Source: Adiantum capillus-veneris
Lineage: Eukaryota; Streptophyta; Polypodiopsida; Polypodiales; Pteridaceae
NCBI GenBank assembly: GCA_014529385.2
Contig: CM043962.1
Location: 42,533,598-42,559,597 of the forward strand
DNA: 26,000 nucleotides
Direction of reading: 5' to 3'
Part shown: one piece after another, positions 18,059 to 26,000 of the stretch
Position numbering within the stretch: the first letter of the stretch is position 1
How the letters are laid out: every line of letters begins with the position of its first letter
Position numbers and translations under genes: made by a program
Notes under the pieces: model-generated
Databases searched by the model: none
What the model was told of the DNA's origin: nothing
Seen by the model: the letters and a program-made list of their open reading frames with translations, nothing else

Positions 18059-18480
18059 CCTCCTTCACGTCCTGAAGATCACACGATTGGTTTGATTCCC
18101 GGTAGGCCACCTTACAAAGTTAGCTGAGCCCAAAATGAAGAAATGATGAACCAGAACAAATTTCCCCATTCCGAGGATCGATGATAAACTCGACAGACTT
18201 AAGGGTTCTACTTGCTTTAGCCAAATTGATCCGAGGCCAAAATTGAGACTATTCATGATTGGCTGATTTGAAGAATGTTCATGAAGTTCGAAGCTTTCTG
18301 GGCTTATGCTCATATTATCGGCGGTTCATTCAAAAATTTGCAGAGATAGCTTCTCCTTTGCATGTACTGACTCAGAAAAGAGGTTCCTTTTACTTGGGAC
18401 CCGACAGAGATTGTAGCCTTTTAGACTCTCAAGGAAACGTTGACTTCTCGACCTCGCAGCTAGATGGTTATTTGAGATAC
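18059..18480 (+). pseudogene. gypsy reverse transcriptase remnants with internal deletions
   Basis: Three recognisable pieces follow one another. First is RPEDHTIGLIPGRPPYKV (about 18072-18123), the segment before RT. Second is FPIPRIDDKLDRLKGSTCFS with the first catalytic Asp in FSQID (18162-18235). Third is VHEVRSFLGLCSYYRRFI (about 18278-18335), the region after the YxDD palm. The palm core with YxDD itself is missing between the second and third pieces. Confidence 0.8.
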
Positions 18481-18509
18481 CCATTTCAGTAGTTTTGGAT
18501 TTGTTGGAA

Positions 18510-18760
18510 GTCTTACATTTTGAATCAAAAGACTCAACCGGAAAAGTTTTTGCCCTTGGTGGAGTTTGCCTACAACAACACAGTTCATTCATCGATGGGA
18601 AAGGCGCCATTTGAGGTAGTCAAGGTGCTAAGAAGGTCCCACCATTTCTGAGCACTGAAGACAAGATTTTCGAAGCGGAGAAAGAGCAAGAAAAGTAGAT
18701 TTTTGAGAAAGTCTAGACAGCATGGAAGCCCATCTAGCAATTCAAAGGAGGAGAGCTCGT
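18510..18760 (+). pseudogene. gypsy integrase C-terminal remnant
   Basis: FLPLVEFAYNNTVHSSMGK followed by APFEVV (about 18545-18625) is the conserved stretch after the catalytic Glu of Ty3/gypsy integrase. RNase H and the integrase core before it are deleted. After it only weak traces of the C-terminal linker are left. Confidence 0.75.
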
Positions 18761-18843
18761 CCTTTTTTGACAGTGACCAGATGAGCAACAAGACCAAGGA
18801 GTTCAAGGAAGGGAGTTAGGCCGTCAGGTTTGAGAGATTTTAA

Positions 18844-19484
18844 GGCTACCAGGACACCCATCGAGCCCTTGATTTTGTACAACAGTTTGACATCGTCTTC
18901 TTTGGAGGTCGGTTCACAAAACACTCCAAGGTGCAAAGGGCGGCATCTTACTTGAAGGGAACTGCATAGACATGGGGGGTCTACTCTGTTGTTATGCATA
19001 GAAGCACCTACAACGTGGTTAAAATTCAAGAAAGTTTTCACGTCAACTTGGATATCAGATAAATATGAAAGAGATGTCATCATGGCTTGGCATCACTTGA
19101 GAATGACTAAGAAAGATACATTGGATGACTACTGCCAGAGGTTTTGGGATAATTATTTTCCAAAGAAACCAGATTGAGCGAATTTATTGTGGTTTGCCAA
19201 AAGAGATTCGAGACAGTTGTCTGAACCAGAAGTTTGACTCCAGACTCATGGAACATCATAAGCAACGATTTCGAACGCACGCCAGCTCATTGACTTATCC
19301 TATGGACAACATAGTATCCACCTCAACAGGGCAAGAGTCTGCCAGTGAAAAGAATGAATCAAGGGAACCGGATGACAGCTCATCACAAGATTCTGGGGGG
19401 GGGAAAAAAAGAGATGGTAGCACATATGAAGTTTCCAACGAACTAAGGGAACCATTCCGGGTAACTATGGCTCTAATGCCGTAG
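18844..19484 (+). pseudogene. gypsy gag (Retrotrans_gag) remnant downstream of integrase
   Basis: Pieces in three registers give ALDFVQQFDIVF and KVQRAASYLKGTA (to a TAG at 18967), then TWLKFKKVFTSTWISDKYE and DTLDDYCQRFWDNYF (about 19005-19157), then ERIYCGLPKEIRDSC (about 19176-19220). This is the order within the gypsy capsid domain. The position is odd: gag lies after integrase, so it belongs to another copy or to a rearranged one. It runs straight into the right inverted arm. Confidence 0.75.
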
Positions 19485-20361
19485 CCACAGAATCGCCAGG
19501 TCAATATGAAGCTGAGAAGAATGCCGAAAGCCGAAAATGCAGCAATCGATGTTGTATGCACGCCGGAGGAGAGTCGATGCGCTCTCTCTCCCTCCCTTGC
19601 TCTATGTCGAAGCCGTCAGAGGTGTCGAGTCGATGCGCCAGGTAATACCCAAGCTTACTCGCCAAAGCACACACAAAGCCTATGTGTGCACGGACGCACC
19701 GAGAGCACACGTGCTCTCTATTTTTCCCTGTGACCAAGAAACGAGAAATTAGAATGTGTGTGTATTTTACACACAAATCTCCCTTCTCGCTTATCAACGC
19801 CTGAGCTTGTGTGTGTGTGAGCACACTCTTAGAGAAAAAAAAAGGCTCAATTTTAATTCTCTGTTGCAATCTGTGTGTGTGCGCGCACGCACGCATCACA
19901 CACACCCTTTCTCTTCTCGTTTTGCTTCAGACACTCAATTTCCTCATTGTCTCCTAATTCCTACATGCTTTAACTACTCTCTGATCCCCAAGCTCGATTT
20001 GCTACTTTGTTTTTTTCTGTTTTTTTTTTTGTGTGTGAACATACTCTTAAGAGAGAGAAAAGAATACTCACTTTTTTTTGTGTGTGCTTGCTCACGATGG
20101 GCTGCTCACCTCCCGATTTCACTGCTCTAATGCTTGTTAATCGATGCTCACATCTGCTGTTGACTTCTGCTGCAGCTATGAATTTAGGCCCGATTGTGTT
20201 TCCAAGCCTTGGACTACCTGCGCTCAACTTGCAGATCCCGATTCAACTGCTGCAGACCCGCTCTACAATGTGATTCCTTACACTCCTCGTTTCTTGCAAA
20301 CCCCTATTTCTGCAAAGATTCCCAAGCCCTCTCAAGATTCCATTCTTGATCTTTAAAGGGT

Positions 20362-20388
20362 GGGGGGGGGGGGGGGGGGGGGGAGGGG
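20362..20388. repeat. poly-G tract (22 G, then A, then 5 G)
   Basis: The matching place in the left arm is a run of 11 C at 8291-8301. Such a run can form a G-quadruplex and is hard to sequence, so its length is uncertain. Confidence 0.95.
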
Positions 20389-20528
20389 GTTGCACGCGCC
20401 AAGGGCTCCAAGCTCCGCCGGTCTCCCGATCCACCTTCTCCTTACCGGATCCGGATAGAGCTCGATCCTCAAGCTCCCATAGCCGCCACCATGGCCAACG
20501 AGCTCACCATGACAGATCTTCCATCATG

Positions 20529-20540
20529 GCTCTGATACCA
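20529..20540 (-). other. primer-binding site (tRNA-iMet) of the right-arm LTR element
   Basis: The reverse complement is TGGTATCAGAGC, preceded by CTTTCA plus AC as in the left arm at 8127. Confidence 0.9.
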
Positions 20541-20589
20541 GTTGAAAGAGCGCGTGTGTGTGCGGTGCAATGAGGGAGAAGGAAGAGGA

Positions 20590-20845
20590 GACGAGTGCAT
20601 TGTGTGAGTGGAGCATACCTCTCAAGAAGAAAGAGGAGCCCCTTATTCTTTTTGGTATATGAAGAATAAGGTAGAGTAAGTACACACAGTAGGCGGCCGA
20701 CCGACCACCCAACCATAGGCAAAGGTGTAATGCCTTTACCCCAACACAAATAGTTGCACGTCCTATCGTATTCCCTTCTTTCTAACACAAAATCATATCT
20801 CCAAAAAGACATATCCTCTGCATCCCCCTTTACTTTTTCACTTCA
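20590..20845 (-). other. probable LTR 3' part of the right-arm element
   Basis: On the - strand this region leads to CTTTCA and the primer site. It holds TATACCAAAAAG and a pyrimidine-rich tail. The LTR start is not evident; TGTGTTGGGG near 20750 is one candidate. Confidence 0.35.
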
Positions 20846-21811
20846 CAATCGGTCTGCCCTTAAAACCCTACACAAAAGCATCATCACGTTGCACAAGAAG
20901 ACCATCCATGGTGTGATACAATAGCAAAAGTTGAAAAACTGAAACAAAACAAAGCTTAATGGCATCAGAAGGAAGTCTAAATCACTCAAAAAGAAAAATG
21001 AAAGAAAAGAGCCATATGAAGAGGGGATGACACTGAATGGACACCCTCCTGTGCTGAGCCTCGCCTTTTCTCCAAAGCACTTCAAAGCCTCCTTAAAATA
21101 TTCCTTCTTTTGAAACCCCTCCTTCACCCCAAACCACTTCTCCGTGAGAGGTGCAAGGTCATGAAAAGTTCATAGACTCTCTTTCTTGTTGTCGACAAGT
21201 CTTTGCAAGGCGTCCCTTAGAGGGGTGCCATTGTCACCCGGGAAGGACAAGAGAAATTCTACTTTTTGCTCTCAGAAGTAGACATCAAACATGTAAAATT
21301 GCAATGTGGCGCTTTTGGACTCTAAACGAGCTCGACTTTGGACATCAATTCCAAAGGTAAGAAAGTTAGAAATGAAAGCTTGCAGTCGGACAAACAGGCG
21401 GTTGTTCCCCTGCAAGGCTTCCAAGGCATCCCTATGGCTAGCGTGCGAAGACTTCATGGAGTTGAACAAGCATGTAAAGCGAGGTTCAGATGCCAATGAT
21501 TAGGGCCAAATCTCATCGAAGAGGACAATACTAGCAGACTCCATGGAAACTTCTATAGCAGTTAAGCCCACTCTCTCAGCCAGCTTAATTTGCAGATTGT
21601 GCAGTACGGACTCGGCATGCACCCAAAGACACAAACCCCTCTTGTCATCAACGTTGAGGAACAATTGAATGAGGTGCTCTTGTGTAAAGGAATCTAGAGT
21701 GTTTTCTGATACAAGAGTTGTGTGATTGGACATGCTTATGACAAAGAGAAAAGAGAATAGTGTACTAAGACACACAAGAATCAGAGTCTCTGTTACCCAA
21801 ACCAACGGCAA
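20846..21811 (-). pseudogene. unrecognised decayed reading frame, about 320 codons with three stops
   Basis: From an ATG at 21811 one frame runs without any shift to about 20846, broken only by TAA at 21500, TGA near 21269 and TGA near 21167. The pieces look protein-like: ENTLDSFTQEHLIQLFLNV, MKSSHASHRDALEAL, TPLRDALQRLVDNKK, LTEKWFGVKEGFQKKEY. I recognise no family. The last 60 codons are very hydrophobic and may already be non-coding. It lies in the part of the right arm that is missing from the left arm, downstream of the serine-codon-rich leader, so it could be a captured host gene fragment or a decayed gag. Confidence 0.4.
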
Positions 21812-22030
21812 TAAGTAAGGCTTAAAAAACTAGAGTTCACATAGAAACGGTACTCACAATCAAGCTCAGGCAACCAAGATGAAACTGAATGAAGGTAGAC
21901 AAGAGCAAAAGAGAGACAAACCTTTGTTGTTGAGGACGTTCAGGTCGCAGGGTTTACTGCTATGGAAGAAGATGATGATTGATTAAGGGTTTGCTGCAGG
22001 GGATGAGGATGAAGGCGATGATGATGATGA

Positions 22031-22080
22031 TGACAACGGCTTCTTTGCTATGGAAGATGATGATGACAACGGCTTCTTTG
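22031..22080. repeat. 33-bp-period tandem repeat
   Basis: TGACAACGGCTTCTTTG occurs at 22031-22047 and 22064-22080, each preceded by GATGA triplets. The left arm has a diverged equivalent near 7815-7860. Confidence 0.85.
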
Positions 22081-22156
22081 ATGTTGTTGTATGGTGAAGC
22101 CCTCGCACGCCCAAGTTGCTGAAATTAAATCCATTAATTTCTTTTAAGATTCTTTT

Positions 22157-22274
22157 TGGCGCGCCTCGAAGGGATAAGGCCTTAGTGATGGTGGGAGAAA
22201 CACTCGTTACAAAAAGAAGAGTGAATCATGGAAATGAGGTTTTTTATTGATTAAATGGGAGTAATAATCACTTT

Positions 22275-22277
<3 letters not shown>
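22157..22277. other. unique flank of the right arm
   Basis: The sequence starts with an AscI-like GGCGCGCC string at 22158-22165 that has no counterpart beside the left arm. No gene seen. Confidence 0.5.

Positions 22278-22341
<64 letters not shown>
22278..22341. repeat. (CT)n microsatellite
   Basis: About 32 CT units. The Glu-Arg peptide readable on the - strand is a repeat artefact. Confidence 0.97.
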
Positions 22342-22345
<4 letters not shown>

Positions 22346-22431
22346 AACCCCATGATCCCCTTCCAAGCGCTTTGCTTCTCTCTCGATTGCCATAGCTCCT
22401 TTCTTTCCTGCCTACATGCTCAGCCACCATC

Positions 22432-22579
22432 AAGGAATTACGCGCACAACACATTCTAGAAATCTGGATATTGCCCTATCTCATAGGATGCATGAGCACA
22501 ACACAAAGGAATTACGCGCACAACACATTCTAGAAATTTGGATATTGCCCTATCTCATAGGATGCATGAGCACAACACA
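22432..22579. repeat. 74-bp tandem duplication
   Basis: Starts AAGGAATTACGCGCACAACA at 22432 and again at 22506; one base difference seen (AATCTGG against AATTTGG). A short third piece (TGGATATTGCC) follows at about 22583. Non-coding. Confidence 0.95.
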
Positions 22580-22599
22580 TAGTGGATATTGCCATGTTA

Positions 22600-23477
22600 A
22601 GTAGTAGGCTTCACGAGACACCACATTCAGATACATGTGTCCACACATGGTTATGTAGGCAAAGCCCTAATTTGAAATCCTCCGCGCTTGCTTTGTGGAG
22701 CATTGATTGGAATTGACGAGCAAACATTGCAAAACCTGAATAAGCGAGGTGCTCCCTCGCATGGAGGTGTCGTGAATGTGTGGGAAAGAAGCTCTCAGCA
22801 TCTACCCGACAAGCTGAGGCTTCTAGCGTTAGGGACTTGCCTTTTCTTTTTTCTTTTTTTTCCCAAAACTCACAATAGTGAGTGAATTATATTAATCAAC
22901 CCAAAAAATTACAATGTCTTGTCATGCTCGTGTTGAGCCATGACATCATTCAGGGACCATAATTACATCGGCAGCGATCCCAACCAACTCGCCCCCTTAT
23001 CCTTGATACAAGAGGTTCATTATCATGTTCTTTTGAGATCTTTTAAATACTGATAGCCAAGATTTTCTCCCATCCTAGGCATACCCTCTGTTGACAACAA
23101 GGCACAAGTAGTCCTAGACCAATCCTTCGAGTGTTGTTTGCGCCCGAGCGTCCAAATTAGCACTTTGCTTTCTTGTATTATGGTGGAGCACTATCCAGAG
23201 CCCTCAATGAAAAATTAAAGTTGAAATAATGATATTTAATTAGGTATGTTGCACACATTTTAAAAAAGAGTTATTAAGCCGAATCACGAAAGATGCGGTT
23301 GAATAGCAGGATGGACGTAGTGGCGAGAGCCAGGATGCGGCAACAAAGGAGTGCGCAGGTGGCGAGTGCAAGGTCAAGAGGAGAGGCGCGACAGTTGAGG
23401 AGTATACAGGCCTCTATTGCGGACATGCCCTGCTGATTGTTTTTTTAGTACTGAAATGGTATTAGTTTCAGCATTGA
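22600..23477. other. spacer, no gene seen
   Basis: Only short frames without motifs. A T-rich run lies at about 22847-22862, and a GC-richer block at about 23280-23420 has GGCGAG repeats that I cannot assign. Confidence 0.55.
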
Positions 23478-23550
23478 CGGGGGCCTGACTTCATGGTTAG
23501 AGCATGCATGTCCGACCACCAAAGTTCAAATCCGCTTTTGCTTAATAAAA
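23478..23550 (+). repeat. tRNA-like A-box/B-box pair, possible SINE head
   Basis: TGGTTAGAGCATG (23494) resembles an RNA polymerase III A box and GTTCAAATCC (23524-23533) a B box, at tRNA-like spacing. The anticodon stem and T stem do not pair properly, so it is not a functional tRNA. A decayed tRNA-derived SINE fits, but no second copy or tail is seen. Confidence 0.3.
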
Positions 23551-23886
23551 GTTGGAAGTACTAGTATCTATCAATATTAGTATGTCTGGTCGTTTTTTTA
23601 AAATGTTGAAGATGCGAATCTGTAGAGGATTCTTTAAAAATCTAGAGGAGAAAGGTCCTCACGAGAGGCAATGACGCAGGGCAGGTGGAGCATGGAGCTT
23701 GGGACAGGTGTCGAGTGGTAGCATGGTCTCTCTCTCTCTCTATAGCCTCAATCGAAGAGCACGAAGCCCTCTACGCATTGATGTAAAGACAGAATTTTTT
23801 TGTGTAATGGAAGGCTTTGCTGTAACAGCATCTCAGAACTGAAAAAACTGTCAAAACTTTGCGTTTTTGTTGCCGACTTGAAGGCA

Positions 23887-24819
23887 ATGTCAGACAAAAC
23901 TCGCAAGGGTCGAAAAGCCACACTCGCCATGGAGAATGATGCAAAATCTCCAAGGAATTTGGATGCTAATCCAACCACATCATCTACAACAACGGAAGCA
24001 ATGATCATGGCTTACTTGATCTCGTTACAAGAAACCGTCAACAAACAAGGTGAAGAGTTGCGCGCACTTGCAATGGAGAATGGTACTTTAAGAGTTCTCG
24101 TTGTGGAGAATGAGCACCTCAAGAAGGTTCTTGAAATGCAAACAACACGCTTGATGCATCTTGAGAATGAAGTTCAAGAATGTAAACGCTCTCTTGTTGA
24201 CATGAATGTATTGAAAGAGCGCTTGAGCAAAGTTGAGAGTGATCATGTATTGAAAGAGGAAACAATAGATACAATACGACATGATGTATGTGAGATGAGA
24301 AATGCATCCAAATAATGGGCTGATATATGTAAGGATAATGTGGTTTCTACATCTCCTATCATGCAAGCCGTTGTCCAAGCAAAGAATGTAGAGAATGTGG
24401 ACACTCAAGAATTGCACGAACGACAAAAACGCTCAAAGAACATCGTCATTCGTGGAATCAAGGAGGAAAGCATGGAAACACCCCAATCTCTTGCAGTTGC
24501 TATTGAAGAGTTTTTTGCTACACACTTTGGCATGTCAGGAATCATGGCTTATGGTGTACATCGAGTTGGAAAACAAGGAGTCCCTCGCTCGGGAGAAAGA
24601 CCTATTGTATGTACCATGGCTAATGAGGTAAAGAGAAAGATTATCCTTGACAATGGTTGGATCTACCTCAAAGGAACAGGTTGTAATGTATATGAGGATC
24701 GCACTATTATGCAACAAAATGTACATCGCAAAGCATATGAGGAAAGAAGCAAGAAGGTTAAGGTATCACCTCAAGAAGAAAAGCCACTTAAGGAGGATGC
24801 AAGTCCACCCAACAAATAG
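23887..24819 (+). pseudogene. LINE ORF1 (coiled coil plus RRM-like RNA-binding protein) with one in-frame TAA
   Basis: LINE ORF1 proteins bind element RNA and form the ribonucleoprotein. From the ATG at 23887 the frame holds 310 codons, with a TAA at codon 143 (24313-24315). Residues about 40-140 are a long Leu/Glu/Lys-rich coiled coil. From about residue 180 comes KRSKNIVIRGIKEE (NIVIRG at 185-190), then VHRVGKQG, GERPIVCTM and YEDRTIMQQNVHRKAYEER, the layout of the RRM and C-terminal domains of L1-type ORF1. No zinc knuckle is seen. The frame is also open upstream to about 23800 but without an ATG. The frame continues unchanged after the TAA, so it is a point mutation or a very young null allele. 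Confidence 0.85.
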
Positions 24820-24825
24820 GGACAC

Positions 24826-26000
24826 ATGATCTATGAGACCAACTCACGCTTGCGAATAAGCTTTTGGAATTGTAACGGGTATCCATGGAATGCGGGAATT
24901 GGCATTGATGATCTTACCAATGACTCCGATGTGATACTTCTTGTCGAAACATGGGAGCATGATGCGCAACGAATTCTTGGATTTGACAAATACGATGTGC
25001 ATTCTTTGATGTGGGCCAAAAATGCAAAGCAACGAAGAGGCCAAGGAGGCGTAGCATGTATGACCAAAAAGGGTTTGAAAGATGTTTCCATTGTCAAAGA
25101 AGATAAGTATAAACGCTACTTATGGCTGAAAATCAACCCACCAAATGGTCAAGTCATGTTTGTGGCCGGTTGCTACATTCCTCACTATGACTCCAACTTT
25201 TATGCTTGCTTGAATATGGATAGAGATCAGCCCTTTGTTGAACTAGAGGAAGACATTGCTCATTACAAGGATCAAGGTGAAGTCATTGTTTTTGGAGACA
25301 TGAATGCTCGCACAAATATGCTACAACACGACACACAACAAGTAGACATGCCGCATGTCTCAAGAAGAATGGATGACTCATACATGTATAATCGAAGTTC
25401 TAATGATGCAAAAGAAGTGGATCACTATGGAAAGTCACTTCTACATATGTGCAATAGTACCGGAATGCTCATTGCAAATGGTGTATCTCTATGGCAAGGC
25501 ACCAATGACTATACATGTAGAAAGCACAATGGTGCTAGCGTGATTGACTATATGTTGTTTTCGGAATCCACTCTAGAATGCATACAAACACTTGGTGAAT
25601 GGAATCCGGAATCGGATCATAGGATGTTATGTATTGACCTCAAGTGTGGTAAATGGCCCGAGCATGTAGCCTCCAATCATGATGTGAATCATTTGTACCT
25701 ACGTCTAGACTTCAAACGAGCACTTATATATGCTGATATGGTGGACCAAGTGTTAAGCATGATAGAGCATCAAGAGAGCCCAACATTAGAATGCAAGTGG
25801 AAAGTTTTCAAAGAAGTAATTTTCTCTTGTGCGAAGGAATGCTTTTCAGTGAAACACATGTCTTGCAAAAGGTCTAAGAAGGGTAGCACCAAGAAGAAAT
25901 GGTTTGACATGGAATGTAGTCAAGCCCGAAAACACTTGCTAAGATTGGATACAATCAAAGACAAGGAAGTTTACTTGGAATGTTCACACACATACAAAGC
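24826..26000 (+). CDS. LINE ORF2, endonuclease domain (partial, open to window edge)
   Basis: ORF2 proteins nick target DNA and reverse transcribe element RNA there. The ATG lies six bases after the ORF1 stop and in the same frame; 391 codons are open with no stop or shift. AP-endonuclease motifs in order: SFWNCNG (residues 12-18, Asn15/Asn17), LVETW with Glu41, GCYIP with Tyr117, FGDMNAR with Asp158 and Asn160, IDYML with Asp241, and SDH with Asp264-His265. All the catalytic positions that I know for this family are filled. After residue 280 comes the less conserved linker; the RT is out of view. The clade is not resolved. Confidence 0.92.
   Translation, partial: MIYETNSRLRISFWNCNGYPWNAGIGIDDLTNDSDVILLVETWEHDAQRILGFDKYDVHSLMWAKNAKQRRGQGGVACMTKKGLKDVSIVKEDKYKRYLWLKINPPNGQVMFVAGCYIPHYDSNFYACLNMDRDQPFVELEEDIAHYKDQGEVIVFGDMNARTNMLQHDTQQVDMPHVSRRMDDSYMYNRSSNDAKEVDHYGKSLLHMCNSTGMLIANGVSLWQGTNDYTCRKHNGASVIDYMLFSESTLECIQTLGEWNPESDHRMLCIDLKCGKWPEHVASNHDVNHLYLRLDFKRALIYADMVDQVLSMIEHQESPTLECKWKVFKEVIFSCAKECFSVKHMSCKRSKKGSTKKKWFDMECSQARKHLLRLDTIKDKEVYLECSHTYK

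Larger units (their letters stand above)
19473..22156 (-). repeat. right arm of the large inverted composite repeat
   Basis: Read on the - strand, it begins at 22156 with AAGAATCTTAAAAGAAATTAATGG and follows the left arm motif by motif to GTGGCTACGGCATTAGAG at 19473. It differs by holding about 1.3 kb (20590-21875) absent from the left arm, by lacking about 250 bp of the left leader, and by a much longer G/C run. The primer site at 20529-20540 shows that an LTR end lies at 20543 and up. Confidence 0.85.
23600..26000 (+). mobile_element. LINE (non-LTR retrotransposon), 5' part, cut by the window edge
   Basis: ORF1 with coiled coil and RRM-like domain is followed by ORF2 beginning with an AP-type endonuclease. 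The RT domain would lie beyond the right edge. The 5' end is not sharp; a CT run at 23727-23741 and the AT-rich stretch before ORF1 are likely the 5' untranslated region. The only coding lesion in view is one stop in ORF1. Confidence 0.9.

Noticed and set aside
21906-22156. Asp-rich protein encoded by GATGAT triplets
   Set aside because: Low-complexity triplet repeats; the diverged left-arm copy does not keep the frame.
22251-22454. Glu-Arg repeat protein on the - strand
   Set aside because: Translation of the CT tract at 22278-22341.
23490-23550. Functional tRNA gene
   Set aside because: Anticodon and T stems do not pair and no acceptor stem closes.
23800-23886. Longer ORF1 starting upstream of 23887
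   Set aside because: The frame is open but has no ATG there; an upstream ATG at 23807 is out of frame and gives only a short peptide.

Overview
The window reads as nuclear DNA of a land plant, almost all of it transposable elements. The plant call rests on four matches to the TGGTATCAGAGC primer-binding site (pairs with plant initiator tRNA-Met), on plant-type Ty1/copia and chromodomain-bearing Ty3/gypsy polyproteins, and on long CT and AC microsatellites. No bacterial-style operon, rRNA, functional tRNA or CRISPR array is visible, and I recognise no intact host gene. A L1-type ORF1 (coiled coil plus RRM-like domain) in the LINE at the right edge would be less typical of a flowering plant, so a fern or other non-flowering lineage is possible, but the sequence does not settle this.

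Layout. (1) 1-2474: decayed 3' half of a + strand Ty3/gypsy chromovirus (RT, RNase H, integrase, chromodomain), then a polypurine tract and a probable 3' LTR starting near 2829. (2) About 4380-7740: non-coding DNA with small repeats, a diverged tandem duplication, two CT microsatellites and an antisense LINE C-terminal remnant. (3) 7739-9455 and 19473-22156: two diverged, inverted copies of one composite unit (serine-codon-rich leader, LTR end, tRNA-Met primer site, then a leader full of TG/CA hairpins), facing each other. (4) Between the arms lies a + strand Ty3/gypsy element whose 5' LTR seems to be split at 10223/16647 by a young - strand Ty1/copia element.

The copia complex (10224-16646) is the most informative part. 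It has three 312-bp LTRs, one nearly whole internal region (gag, zinc knuckle, protease, integrase, RT, RNase H) with three small lesions, a second 887-bp piece of the pol 3' end, and a duplicated 44-bp piece of left flank fused to that piece through two extra bases. LTR1 and LTR2 look identical, LTR3 differs at four sites, and the two pol 3' copies differ at three, so everything happened recently.

(5) 22157-23800: spacer with a long CT tract, a 74-bp tandem duplication and a weak tRNA-like box pair. (6) 23887-26000: 5' part of a + strand LINE. ORF1 has one in-frame TAA. ORF2 is open to the window edge with all visible AP-endonuclease motifs. ORF1 and ORF2 share one reading frame, separated by a single TAG and two codons.

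I did not find a new cellular system that I can defend. The points most worth a second look are the copia rearrangement and its junction, the in-frame ORF1-stop-ORF2 layout of the LINE, the inverted composite arms, and a decayed unrecognised reading frame inside the right arm.
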